Positions 9,122 through 18,728 of a stretch of 64,000 nt of DNA are shown here, piece after piece. The DNA comes from Nocardioides sp. TF02-7 (lineage in GTDB: Bacteria; Actinomycetota; Actinomycetes; Propionibacteriales; Nocardioidaceae), in contig NZ_CP092535.1 in NCBI RefSeq assembly GCF_022437945.1, positions 2,666,001 to 2,730,000 of the forward strand. Direction: 5' to 3'. The translations under genes were made by a program, and so were the position numbers. The notes under the pieces were generated by a model. That model was given only the letters and a program-made list of their open reading frames with translations. It had not been told where the DNA came from and ran no database searches. The number at the start of each line of letters is the position of its first letter. The first letter of the stretch is position 1.

Positions 9122-10690
9122 GTGCGGGACTACCGGCTCTCCGACCAGCTCCGCGGCCTCGACCCGGCCGAGCGGGAGCGGCCCGCCGTCGTCCACACCT
9201 CCCGCACCCTCTCCTACGGCGAGGTCGACGAACGCGCCGACCGCTTCGCCCGTGGTCTGCGTGCGGCAGGCGTCGCCGAGGGCGACCGCGTGGGCGTCCT
9301 GATGCCCAACCTCCCGGAGTTCCTCGAGGTACTGCTCGGGACCGCGCGGGCGGGGGCCGTCCTCGTCCCCCTCAACTGGCGGCTGGCGGCGTCCGAGCTC
9401 GCCGCCGTGGTCGCCGACGCGGGGATCAGCGTCTTCGTCGTCGACCCGTCGACGTCGGGACTCCACGACGCGCTGGCGGCGGCCGGCGAGCCGCGGCTGG
9501 TGCTCACCCGCGGGCCCGGCTACGAGGCCTGGCTGGCCGCTGCGCCCGGCGGCGAGGGACCGGCGCTGCTCCCCGAGGACCCCCGCCGCGTCGTGCTGCA
9601 GGTCTACACCTCGGGGACCAGCGGCCTTCCGAAGGGCGTCCTGATCACCGACGGCAACCTCCGGGCCAAGGTGCCGGCAGTCACGCCGTGGTGGGGCGTG
9701 ACCGAGCGCAGCCGGGCGATGCTCGCCACGCCGCTCTTCCACGTCGGCGGGCTCAGCTGGCTGCTCGTCGCCCTCCACGCCGGTGCCACGACGGTGATCG
9801 CCACCGACACCACCGCCGACACCGTCTTCGACCACCTCGCCGAGGACCGGATCTCCCACACCTTCCTGGTGCCGGCCATGATCCAGCGGTTGTGCGACGC
9901 CGCGGCCGCCGGCCTCGAGCTGCCGGACCTGGAGGCGATCCTCTACGGCGCGTCCCCGATCAGCCCCGCGACACAGCAGGCGGCGTACGACCTGTTCGGT
10001 CCGGTGCTGCACCAGCTCTACGGCCTCTCGGAGACGACGGGGGCGTTCACCGAGATGCCGGCCCAGCGCGACCTGGGGCCGACCTCGCCGCGGTGGCGCT
10101 CGGCCGGTCGCCCCTACCCCTGGGTGGAGGTCGAGGTGCGTGACCCGCAGACCGGGCGTCGCTGCTCGCCCGGTGAGTTCGGCGAGGTGTGGACCCGGTC
10201 GCAGCAGAACACGATCGGCTACCACGGGCGTGCCGCGGAGACCGCCGACCTGCTGACCCCGGACGGCTGGCTGCGCACGGGCGACGGCGGGCACCTCGAC
10301 GAGGAGGGCTACCTCTTCCTCACCGACCGGATCAAGGACCTGATCATCTCCGGCGGCGAGAACATCTACCCCGCCGAGGTGGAGCAGGTGCTGCGCGGGC
10401 ACCGCGCAGTCGCGGACGTCGCCGTGGTCGGCGTGCCGGACGACCGCTGGGGCGAGAGCGTCGGTGCTGCGGTGGTGCTGCGGCGCGACGCCTCCGCCAC
10501 CGCCGACGAGCTCATCTCGTGGGCGGGCGGGCGGCTGGCCGGCTACAAGCGGCCGCGCTGGGTGCTCGTCCTCGACGACCTGCCGCGCAACGCCACCGGC
10601 AAGGTCCTGCGCCGCAGCCTCCGCGACCGCTTCGCCAGCACCGCCGAGTCCCGCCCACCTTCACTGACCACCGCTCAGGAGACCCGATGA
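9122..10690 (+). CDS. AMP-forming acyl-CoA ligase
   Basis: A 522-residue member of the acyl-adenylate superfamily that activates a carboxylic acid with ATP and CoA. Motifs present: the phosphate-binding loop YTSGTSGLPKGV, LYGLSETTG, DGWLRTGDGG, the hinge DRIKDLIISGGENIYP and the catalytic lysine in NATGKVLRR near the C-terminus. GTG start at 9122 is four bases after the P450 stop; its TGA overlaps the next ATG. Following a P450 and preceding an AtuA-type protein it likely activates the acid produced from the hydroxylated substrate. Confidence 0.9.
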   Translation: MRDYRLSDQLRGLDPAERERPAVVHTSRTLSYGEVDERADRFARGLRAAGVAEGDRVGVLMPNLPEFLEVLLGTARAGAVLVPLNWRLAASELAAVVADAGISVFVVDPSTSGLHDALAAAGEPRLVLTRGPGYEAWLAAAPGGEGPALLPEDPRRVVLQVYTSGTSGLPKGVLITDGNLRAKVPAVTPWWGVTERSRAMLATPLFHVGGLSWLLVALHAGATTVIATDTTADTVFDHLAEDRISHTFLVPAMIQRLCDAAAAGLELPDLEAILYGASPISPATQQAAYDLFGPVLHQLYGLSETTGAFTEMPAQRDLGPTSPRWRSAGRPYPWVEVEVRDPQTGRRCSPGEFGEVWTRSQQNTIGYHGRAAETADLLTPDGWLRTGDGGHLDEEGYLFLTDRIKDLIISGGENIYPAEVEQVLRGHRAVADVAVVGVPDDRWGESVGAAVVLRRDASATADELISWAGGRLAGYKRPRWVLVLDDLPRNATGKVLRRSLRDRFASTAESRPPSLTTAQETR

Positions 10691-12130
10691 GCAGGCCCGT
10701 CCGGATCCTCGGATTCGTCAACCACATCGCCCCGTCCGCCGACATCGACGCCGCGATCGACCGCGCCTTCTCGTGGGGCGTCGACGCGATCGTCGCGCAG
10801 GGGACCGGGAGCGACTGGGGCCCCTACTTCCTCGGCTCGGGCGAGCAGCCCTCGGCCAACCAGGCCGCGAACGTCGAGCCGTACGTGCGGGCCGCGCTCC
10901 GCCACGGGGTGCCGTTCGTCTTCTCCTTCGGCATCGCTGGCGGCAACGTGCACCTCGAGACCTGCCTGCGCAGCTTTCGACCTCCTGTGCGAGCGCAACG
11001 GCTGGTCGCCGAAGGTGGGGGTGATCCGCTCCGAGCTCTCCAAGGACACGCTCGGTGCCGCCGTCGTGGGCGGGGAGCCGGTCGTGCCCGTCAGCGCCGA
11101 CGCGGGCCTCGCGAATCCGCTCACCGTCGCCGACGTGGAGCAGGCCGACCGCGTCGTCGCGCTGATCGGCCCCGAGCCGGTGATGGCCGCGCTGGAGCAG
11201 GGGGTCGACGGCGTGATCACCGGCCGGGCCCTCGACATCGGCCTGTTCATGGCGCTGCCGATGCTGCGCGGCGTGCCCGCGGCCGTCGCCGCGCACGCGG
11301 GCAAGCTGCTCGAGTGCGGGGGTCTCGCACTGGACCCCGGCGACTCGGGCCGCTGCATCTGGGCCAGCGTCGACGAGACCGGCTTCACCGTCCGGTCGCC
11401 GCACGACGGCGCCCGCGCGACGGTGCGGAGCCTCGTCTCGCACACGTTCTACGAGCGGTCCCACCCGACCTGGGAGGACAACCCCGGCGGGGCGCTCGAC
11501 CTGTCCGCGGCGACGTACGTCGAGCGCACCGCCGACGACGGTGTGGTCGAGGTCCGCTGCGAGGGGGCGGCCTGGCACGAGGCGCCGTACACACTGCTGC
11601 TCGAGGGCGCCCGCCGCGAGGGCTACCGCGCGGTGTCGCTGCTCGGGGTCCGCGAACCGGCCCTGCTGGAGCAGGCCCGGGCCTGGACCGACTCCGCCGA
11701 GGCGGCCGTCGCCGCCGCGCCCCGGTTCGCCGACGCGATCGCCGAGGGCCGGCTGCGGGTGCACAGCCGGATCTTCGGCCTGGACGCGGTGCTCGGCGAC
11801 CTGGAGCCGCACCGCTCCGTGACCGGGCACGAGGCCGGCGTCCTGGTCGACGTGGTCGCCGACTCCGAGGAGCTCGCCAAGGAGGCCGCCTACTACGCCT
11901 TCATCCGGCTCTTCATCGGCCCCTACCCGGGCCGGAAGACGACCGCGGGCAACGCAGCCGCGCCGCTGATGCCGGTGGTGGTGCCGGTCGCCGACGTCTA
12001 CTCCTTCAGCATCTACCACCTCCTCCCGCTCGAGGACCCGGTGGCGCTGTTCCCGACGACGGTCACGTCGTTCCCGCGCGGCGCGAGCCGCACCCCCGCC
12101 GAGGAGGAGTCCGCCCATGCGACTGTATGA
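10687..12130 (+). CDS. AtuA-family (DUF1446) protein, second type (frameshift near 10977)
   Basis: A protein of about 480 residues related to AtuA (DUF1446) but clearly different from the copy at 2672. The N-terminus has ILGFVNHIAPSADID and WGPYFLGSGE; the rest shows LIGPEPVMAALEQGVDGVITGRALDIGLF and the late YPGRKTTAGNAAAPLMPVVV. The frame breaks at TTT (10975-10977), where TT would restore SFDLLCERNGWSPKVG. ATGA overlap with the ligase stop and a 14-base overlap with the DUF4387 gene indicate tight coupling. Function is unknown; the family pairs with DUF4387 in other genomes. Confidence 0.8.
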
Positions 12131-12422
12131 CGCCGCCGCGATCATCCGGAGCAAGAACGCCGGCCCGTTCACGGTCACCGTCGACCTGTTCTTCGACCCG
12201 GAGCGGTACGAGGTCGCCAAGGCCTCGACCCTGCTGACGCCCGCCGGCGTCGCCGCCGCCTACGGCGTCGACGAGAGCCGGGTCAAGGGCGTGTGGTGGG
12301 ACGACCGGATCCACGCCGCGAAGGTGTCGGTGGCCCGCTGGTCCTCGAGCACCGACCCGTACTGCGCCGACCTCTTCGGCGCACACCTGCACGGTCCGCT
12401 CGCGGCCGCCGAGCTGGTCTGA
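12117..12422 (+). CDS. DUF4387 family protein
   Basis: A 101-residue protein with the DUF4387 signature IIRSKNAGPFTVTVDLFF near the N-terminus and YCADLFGAHLHGPL near the C-terminus. It overlaps the end of the AtuA-type gene by 14 bases, so the two products are almost certainly made together. No catalytic residue is known for this family. By analogy with the separate ferredoxin-fold subunit at 4039 it may be the small partner of a two-part AtuA-type enzyme; that is inference. Confidence 0.82.
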   Translation: MRLYDAAAIIRSKNAGPFTVTVDLFFDPERYEVAKASTLLTPAGVAAAYGVDESRVKGVWWDDRIHAAKVSVARWSSSTDPYCADLFGAHLHGPLAAAELV

Positions 12423-12436
12423 GCCAAGGAGGAATC

Positions 12437-13441
12437 GTGAAGTTCGGGATCCTGCTGACGTCGGTCCACGACGCCACCACCGACCCTCGGGTGCAGCGCG
12501 CCGAGCACGAGGAGCTGGTCCGCACCTCCGAGGAGCTCGGCTTCGACCTGATGGTCTGCGGCCAGCACTTCCTCGGCTCCGAGCTGCGCTACTTCCAGCC
12601 CGTGCCGTGGCTCACCCACATGGGCGGCGTGGCGCCGACGATGCGCACCGCCACCGGCATCGTGCTGCTCTCGATGGTCAACCCCGTCGAGATAGCCGAG
12701 CAGATGGCCACCCTCGACGTGCTGACCGACGGCCGCGCGATCTTCGGGGTGGGCCTCGGCTACAGCCCGCACGAGTTCGCGGCGTTCGGCGTCGAGAAGG
12801 GCACCAAGGTCGCGCGGTTCGAGGAGTCGCTCGCGCTCGTCCGCCGGCTGTGGAGCGGCGAGACGGTCGACTTCGAGGGCGAGTTCTTCTCGGTCTCCGG
12901 CGCCCGGCCGTCGGTGCGACCGCTGCAGGAGGGCGGCATCCCGGTCTGGATCGGCGGCCAGGCGGCCGGCGCGGTCCGCCGGGCGGCGCGGCTCGGCGAC
13001 GCCTGGTACACCCCGCCCTTCCCGACCCACAGCGAGCTCAAGGACCTGCGCAACCTGTTCCTCCAGACCCGCGCCGAGGCCGGCCTGCCGCTCGACGGCG
13101 ACTTCCCGGTGCGCCGCGAGCTGCTCATCGCGCCGGACCGCGAGGCCGGCATGGCCGCCGCGCTCGACCGCTACCGGGCCCGCTACGAGACCTACAAGAA
13201 GTGGGGCCTGTCGGGCGAGAACACCCCGATGGGCGACGGCTCCGAGCTGCGCGCCGACATCGAGAACCGGTTCATCCTCGGCTCGGCCGCCGAGTGCGTC
13301 GACCAGCTCGGCTCCCTCGGCGAGCAGATCGGGATGACCCACTTCGTCTACAAGCCGCACTGGCCGGGGCTGCCGCACCGCGAGGCGATGGCCCAGCTGG
13401 AGGAGTTCGGCACCAAGGTGCTCCCGGAGCTGGCGTCATGA
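12437..13441 (+). CDS. LLM-class flavin/F420-dependent oxidoreductase
   Basis: A 334-residue luciferase-like TIM-barrel oxidoreductase using FMN or F420. It shows GQHFLGSELRYFQPVPW, the GIVLLSMVNPVEIAEQMATLD strand-helix, the family motif GVGLGY, RFEESLALVRRLW and IPVWIGGQ. GTG at 12437 is preceded by a strong AAGGAGGAA. Its stop overlaps the SDR start. It resembles the LLM gene at 21435, which has the same GQHFL motif and a following QPVP, so the two are paralogues in neighbouring clusters. It may be a monooxygenase or a reductase of a cyclic ketone or terpene-type intermediate. Confidence 0.85.
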   Translation: MKFGILLTSVHDATTDPRVQRAEHEELVRTSEELGFDLMVCGQHFLGSELRYFQPVPWLTHMGGVAPTMRTATGIVLLSMVNPVEIAEQMATLDVLTDGRAIFGVGLGYSPHEFAAFGVEKGTKVARFEESLALVRRLWSGETVDFEGEFFSVSGARPSVRPLQEGGIPVWIGGQAAGAVRRAARLGDAWYTPPFPTHSELKDLRNLFLQTRAEAGLPLDGDFPVRRELLIAPDREAGMAAALDRYRARYETYKKWGLSGENTPMGDGSELRADIENRFILGSAAECVDQLGSLGEQIGMTHFVYKPHWPGLPHREAMAQLEEFGTKVLPELAS

Positions 13442-14248
13442 GGCTCGAGCCGGGGCAGGTGGCGGTCGTCACGGGCGGCGCCAGCGGGATCGGGCGCGCG
13501 ATGGTCGACGCGTTCGCCGCCCGCGGGCTGACCGTGGTGCTCGCCGATGTCGAGCAGGACCAGCTGGACCGCGCGGTGTCCGAGCTGCGCGCCTCCGGCG
13601 CCGACGCCGAGGGCGCCCGGGTCGACGTCCGCGACGCCGCCGCCGTGACGGCGCTCGCCGACCGCGTGCTGAGCGAGCACGGCCGGGTCGACGTGCTGTG
13701 CAACAACGCCGGCGTCATCGCACCCCGGCGGCCGCTGTGGGAGCACACGCCCGACGACTGGCGGTGGACGGTCGACGTCAACCTGCTCGGCGTGGCGCAC
13801 GGGATCTCCGCCTTCGTGCCGGCGATGGTCGAGGCCAGGCGCGGCCACGTCGTCAACACCTCGAGCATGGCAGGCCTGTGCCCGCTCGAGGGCGGCGGCA
13901 ACGGGGCCTACTCGGCCAGCAAGCACGCGGTGGTCGGCCTGTCGGAGACGCTGCGGGTCGACCTCGACCAGGTCGCCCCGGAGGTCGGCGTCACCGTGCT
14001 CTGCCCGGGGCCGGTGCCGAGCCGCATCCACGACTCCGCGCGCAACCGCCCCGCGGAGCTGGCCGACAGCGGTCCGAGCGCCCCCCGCCCGCACCACGTC
14101 GATGACCGTCCTCGCCCCGGTCGCGCCCGAGGTCGTGGGGGAGCAGGTGGTCGCGGCCGTCGAGAGCGGCCGGCGCTACCTGCTGACCGACCCGGCGATC
14201 GCCCCGCTGGCCCGGGCCCGGGTCGACGGCGTGCTCGCCGACCTCTGA
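13438..14248 (+). CDS. SDR family dehydrogenase (frameshift near 14083)
   Basis: A classical short-chain dehydrogenase/reductase, about 269 residues corrected. NAD(P)-binding TGGASGIGRA, CNNAGV, and catalytic TSSMAG followed by YSASKHA are all present. The frame breaks in a run of six C at 14079-14084; with five C the protein continues ARTTSMTVLAPVAPEVVGE and ends GVLADL. ATG at 13438 overlaps the LLM stop. It probably oxidises an alcohol formed in this pathway, perhaps that made by the P450. Confidence 0.85.
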
Positions 14249-14284
14249 GCCGCACCCACCCGTCGTACCCCCGAAGGAGCACCG

Positions 14285-14848
14285 ATGTCGCGCATCCCCC
14301 CGGCGCCGCCGCAGGCCTACGTCCCGCTCTACGGAGAGGACGCACCGCTGCGCCAGCAGGTCTACGCGAACGCGCCGCACCTGGTGCCGGCGTTCCAGGC
14401 CTGGATGGCGGCGCTGCGGGAGTCCACCGACCTGCCGCACCGGCTGGTGGAGCTGCTCCGGCTCCGGGTCGCCTTCCACAACCAGTGCCGCAGCTGCATG
14501 GCGATCCGCTACAGCGGCGACGACGGCGAGCGGGTCGACGAGGACCTGGTGTGCTCACTCGAGAAGCCGATGGAGGCGCCGGACCTGACCGAGGCAGAGA
14601 GGGTGGCGCTGGCGTACGCCGACCGGTTCGCGACCGACCACCTGTCGGTCGACGACGGCCTCTTCGACCGGCTGCGCGCGCACTTCACGGACCGCGAGAT
14701 CCTCGACCTCGGCTTCCAGATCGCCACCTTCGTCGGCTACGGCCGGCTCGCGGCGACCCTCGACATGGTCGACGACCTGCCCGAGGAGTACGGCGACGCG
14801 GGCGCCACCCTCGCGCCGTGGGAGCAGCGGCCGCACTACCTGCTGTAG
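14285..14848 (+). CDS. Carboxymuconolactone decarboxylase/AhpD-like protein
   Basis: A 187-residue AhpD-fold protein. The conserved helix LRVAFHNQCRSCMAIR carries the CxxC pair and upstream residues typical of AhpD-like peroxidase/CMD proteins. AAGGAG at 14274 precedes the ATG. It closes the operon that begins with the P450. Members act as alkylhydroperoxidases or have unassigned roles in aromatic and terpenoid clusters; the redox CxxC argues against plain carboxymuconolactone decarboxylation. Confidence 0.83.
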   Translation: MSRIPPAPPQAYVPLYGEDAPLRQQVYANAPHLVPAFQAWMAALRESTDLPHRLVELLRLRVAFHNQCRSCMAIRYSGDDGERVDEDLVCSLEKPMEAPDLTEAERVALAYADRFATDHLSVDDGLFDRLRAHFTDREILDLGFQIATFVGYGRLAATLDMVDDLPEEYGDAGATLAPWEQRPHYLL

Positions 14849-14882
14849 TCCACCCGACGGCGCGACATCCCCCGGGACGCCA

Positions 14883-14918
14883 CGGCCCGCCGGCCCCTCG
14901 GGAAGGGCGGGCGGGCCG
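14883..14918. terminator. Bidirectional GC-rich hairpin terminator
   Basis: A 14-bp stem with one mismatch (14883-14896 with 14905-14918) and an 8-base loop lies between two convergent genes. A second small inverted repeat, GGACGCC/GGCGTCC, follows at 14922-14937. There is no clear T-tract, as is common in actinobacteria. Confidence 0.6.
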
Positions 14919-14941
14919 ATGGGACGCCGGGGCGTCCGGGG

Positions 14942-15706
14942 CTACTTGGCGGTGATCCCGCCGTCGACCGGGATCGTCACGCCGGTGACGTAGCTCGACA
15001 TGTCGCTGGCGAGGAACAGCGCCACCTGGGCGATCTCCTCCGGCTGGGACGCCCGTCCGAGCGGGATGGTGGCGAAGAACGCCTGCTTGCGGCGCTCGAT
15101 CTCCTCCGGGTCGTCGATCCGGAAGAAGCCGGGGAGACCGGGGGTCTCGACCGAGCCGGGCGCGATCGCGTTGACGCGGATCTTGTCCGCCGCGTGGGCC
15201 AGAGCCATCGACCGGACCAGCGCGATCACGCCGCCCTTGGTGAAGGAGTACATGGGGCTGTAGGGCGATCCGACCAGGCCGGAGGTGGAGCTGGTGAAGA
15301 TCACCGAGGCGCCGTCGGCGGCCTTGAGCGCGTCGATCAGGTAGCCGCTGAGGAAGAAGCTGGCGCGACCGTTGACCTCGATGCCCAGGTCCCACTCCTC
15401 CTCGGTGAGGTCGAGGCCGGCGGCACCCGGGATCCCGACGTTGTTGTAGAGCACGTGCAGCCTGCCGTGCTCGGCGGTGACCCGGTCGGCGAGCGCCTTG
15501 AGCGCGCCGAGGTCGCGCACGTCGACGACCTCGGCCACCGCGCTGCCTCCCGCGGCCTGGATTCCGTCGACGGTCTCCTTCGCGGCCGCCTCGTTCACGT
15601 CGACGACGACGACATGGGCACCTTCGCGGGCGAACGCCTCGGCGCCCGCCCGGCCCATGCCGGATGCGCCGGCGGTGATCAGTGCGACTTTGTCCTTGAG
15701 GAGCAT
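14942..15706 (-). CDS. SDR family oxidoreductase
   Basis: A 254-residue short-chain dehydrogenase. It has TAGASGMGRAG for NAD(P) binding, YNNVG, the catalytic serine region FTSSTSG, the catalytic YSFTKGG and the C-terminal YVTGVTIPVDGG. The start is ATG at 15706. It is downstream of, and in the same direction as, the flavoprotein at 15741-17733 with a 34-base gap, so they probably share a transcript. It likely oxidises a hydroxyacyl intermediate or an alcohol. Confidence 0.9.
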   Translation of the reverse strand: MLLKDKVALITAGASGMGRAGAEAFAREGAHVVVVDVNEAAAKETVDGIQAAGGSAVAEVVDVRDLGALKALADRVTAEHGRLHVLYNNVGIPGAAGLDLTEEEWDLGIEVNGRASFFLSGYLIDALKAADGASVIFTSSTSGLVGSPYSPMYSFTKGGVIALVRSMALAHAADKIRVNAIAPGSVETPGLPGFFRIDDPEEIERRKQAFFATIPLGRASQPEEIAQVALFLASDMSSYVTGVTIPVDGGITAK

Positions 15707-15740
15707 GAGTCCTGTCTTCCTGTGTCGTGGTGGTGGACGG

Positions 15741-17733
15741 TCAGGTCGGGTTCGGGGCCGTGACCAGCTGCTCGGCCAGCGCGTAGGCCTGGCGGGTGGC
15801 GAAGACCAGCCGACGGGGAGCGTAGGCGTCGCCGAGCACGTGCAGCTCCGGCACGTCAGCGCGGAGCTCGTCGTAGAGGGTCGTCTCCGGCACGCTGCCG
15901 CAGGCGAGCACGACCGAGTCGAACTCGCCGAGGGTGCGCACCTTCTGCGAGTACACGTGCCGTGTGGTCACCGTGTGCCCCTCGATGCCGACGACCTCCT
16001 CCATCAACACCATCCGGACGTCCTGGGCGTCCAGGCGGCCCAGGATGCCCCCGATGATGTAGCGGCCGAGCAGTGGCGCCGGCTGGTGCGTGGCGTAGCA
16101 GACGGTGACCTCGTGGCCGGCCTCCACGAGGAAGTCGGCGACCGAGAGCGGGGGCACGTGGTCGTCCTGCGCGACGACGAGCACCCGCCGGCCGGGCTGG
16201 GTCGTCCCCGCCAGGACGGCGCGGCTGTCGAGCACGTGCGGGGCGTCGACGCCGGGGATCGGTGGCCTCCGCGGCAGCGCGCCGGTGGCGATCGCGACGA
16301 CGTCGGCGCCCGCGGAGCGGACGTCGTCGGCGGTCACCTCCACACCGGTGTGCACGTCGACGCCGAGGGCGCCCAGCCGCCGTACCTGCCAGTCGAGGTA
16401 CGCCGCGTACCCCTCGTGCCTCGGCGCCTTGACGACCGAGCGGAGCTGGCCGCCGAGCTCGTCGGCGCGCTCCCGCAGCTCGACCCGGAACCCGGCCTCG
16501 GCGGTGAGCGCGGCCAGCTCCATGCCCGCCGGACCACCACCGACGACGAGCAGCCGTCGTCCCGGTCGCGGGTTGACCCAGACCGGGTCGACCTCGTGGC
16601 TGGTGCCGGGATTGACGGCGCAGCCGAAGGGGAGCCCCTCGACGTAGCGCCGGCTGATGCACTCGTTGCCGCCCACGCACGGGCGGATGTCGGCCTCGCG
16701 GCCCTCCCGAGCCTTGAGCAGGAGGTCCCCGTCGGCGATGTGGGCGCGCGCCATGCCCACGATGTCGGCCGCGCCGGAGGCGATGACGTCCTCGGCCACC
16801 TCGGGCGAGGTGATCCGTCCGGTGTGGACGAACAGGAGGGAGAGCCCCTCCTTGAACCGCTGGGCGAGCGGCGCGAACTGACCCGGCTCGAAGTACGTCG
16901 GCTGGATGTAGCTCGGGTTGCCCCAGGGCGAGCCGACGACGCCGTGCACGTAGTCGATCAGCCCGGTCGACTCGAAGTACTGGGCGAGCTCGAGCCCGCC
17001 GTCGACGTCGTAGCCCTCCGGCATCTCCTCGCGGATGTTGAGCCGGATCCCGACGGTCATCGACGTGCCGACCACCTCGCGGATCGCCTGCAGGCACTCG
17101 ACCGAGAACCGGCACCGGTTCTCGAGGGAGCCGCCGTAGCGGTCGTCGCGGTGGTTGGTGTAGGAGGAGAGGAACCACTCGTGCAGGTCGTCGTGGTTGA
17201 GGTGGAGCTCGACGCCGTCGGCGCGACCCGCCATGGAGAGCCGGGCGGACTCGGCGTACTCCCTGACGAACGCGGCGATGTCGTCGGTGTCCATCACGTG
17301 TGGCACCAGGTTGATGACCGGTGCGCTCAGCGTCGCCGACGGTCCGTGCGGCATGCCGCCCTGGTGCACCATCTGCACCGTGACGCACGTGTCCCGCTGG
17401 TGCATCGCGTCGGAGAAGGCCTGGACCCGCTCGACGAAGTGGGGCAGCCGGAAGAACCCGGTGGTCGCCGCGCCGACACCGGTGGGCTCGAAGCCCGGGA
17501 TGAAGCGGTTGGCGAGGTGGGTCGACAGGCTCCCCACCCAGGCGACACCGGCGTCCGCCCGTTGCTCGAAGTAGGCGATGTTGCGGCGGGCCTCGTCCTC
17601 GGTGCCGTAGATGTTGCCGATCGCCGAGGCGTGCGGCGGGAGCATCACCCGGGTCCGCAGGTCCATCGTCCCGACCCGGATCGGGGGAGAACAGGTGTCG
17701 GTACCGCTCGCCGGTCGCCGTCGCTGTGCTCAC
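15741..17733 (-). CDS. TMADH/2,4-dienoyl-CoA reductase-type flavoprotein (frameshift near 17685)
   Basis: About 663 residues: an N-terminal old-yellow-enzyme TIM barrel with FMN, then an FAD/NAD(P) two-dinucleotide-binding half. Visible are VQMVHQGG, GVELHLNHDDLHEWFLSSYTN, RYGGSLENR, HTGRITSPE, and VVGGGPAGMELA for FAD. GTG start at 17733 gives MSTATATGERYRHLFSP, then the frame breaks in a C run (plus-strand G run 17684-17688) and IRVGTMDLRTRVMLPPH continues. The Fe-S region near residue 350 reads CVGGNEC with another Cys further on: one of the four cluster cysteines of trimethylamine dehydrogenase-like enzymes is replaced by Gly. It may reduce an enone or oxidise an amine or alcohol. Confidence 0.85.
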
Positions 17734-17850
17734 GCAGCCACTCCAAACATGCGTATGATTATTACTAACAAGACGTTAGCCGGTGACGGCCGTCACGGCA
17801 AGGGTGCACGAACCCGCCGTACGCCGCCCGCGCGGACCAGGGAGGCCGCC
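17734..17850. promoter_or_regulatory. Divergent promoter region with two inverted repeats
   Basis: This AT-rich island sits between the flavoprotein gene and the divergent amidohydrolase gene. It holds CTAAC-N5-GTTAG at 17765-17779 and a perfect 14-bp palindrome GTGACGGCCGTCAC at 17783-17796. A TATGAT at 17754-17759 could serve as a -10 box. These look like operators of an unidentified regulator. The AAC/GTT spacing differs from the steroid regulator KstR motif, which has two bases between the halves. Confidence 0.4.
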
Positions 17851-18728
17851 GTGCAGGAGGAGCCCGCGGTGCTCGACGCTCACGTCCACCTCTGGACGCT
17901 GGCCCGCCGACCGCAGCCGTGGATCGACCCGGTGGCGATGGCAGTGATCCACCGCGACCACGAGTGGGCGGAGCTGGAGTCGGAGCTGGACCGCGCGCGG
18001 GTGGGGCGGGCCGTCCTCGTGCAGGTCGTCAACGAGCCGGGAGAGACGGACGACTTCCTCCGGCTGGCGGCGGCGACACCGCGCCTCGCCGGGGTCGTCG
18101 GCTGGGCCGATCTCCTCGACCCGGGCGTCGGCGCGGCACTCGACCGGCTCGCCGACGCCGGCCCGCTGGTCGGCGTGCGGCACCAGGCGCAGGCCGAGGC
18201 CGACCCCGGCGGCTGGTTGGCCGCGTTCAGCGCCGGCCCTGCGCCGAGGGAGCTGGCCGAGCGGGACCTCGCGGTGCGACCTGATGCTGCGGCCGGCGCA
18301 GCTCGCAGCCTGCGCCGCGGTGGTCGCCCGGCACCCGGACGTGGCCTGGGTGCTCGACCACGCCGGCAAGCCGCCGGTCGCCGCGGGGTGGGGCTCCACG
18401 GAGGCGCAGGAGTGGGCGCGCCTGATCGCCGCGCTCGGACGGCTGCCGCGGCTGACGATCAAGCTGTCGGGACTGACCACCATGGCCGACCTCGAGCGGT
18501 GGACCACGACGGACCTGGAGCCTTGGGTCGACCACCTGCTCGAGGTCGCCGGCCCCGACCGGCTCGCCTTCGGCTCGGACTGGCCCGTCAGCCGACGCGC
18601 GAGCGAGTACGGCCGCACTGTCGGTGCCGTGGGGGAGCTGCTCGGCCGGCTGTCGCCGGCCGAGCAGGCGCTGGTCCTGGGTGGGGACGGCCGAGCGCGT
18701 CTACCGGCTCACTCCGTCGGGCGCTTGA
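17851..18728 (+). CDS. Amidohydrolase-2 family hydrolase (two frameshifts)
   Basis: A fuconolactonase-like amidohydrolase, about 291 residues after correction. It contains LDAHVHLW (metal ligands), WADLLDPGV, LVGVRHQ, WVLDHAGKPPV, TIKLSGL and FGSDWPVS, the family order. GTG 17851 follows AGGGAGG. The frame slips near 18275 (GTGCGAC where GTCGAC gives LAVDLMLRPAQL) and again near 18686 in a G run, after which TAERVYRLTPSGA ends the protein at 18728. The last 20 bases overlap the convergent MaoC gene. A lactone from ring oxidation is a plausible substrate. Confidence 0.75.

Noticed and set aside
17765..17779. A KstR-type steroid operator at CTAAC-N5-GTTAG
   Set aside because: KstR sites have two bases between AAC and GTT; here there are five, and no KstR gene is seen.
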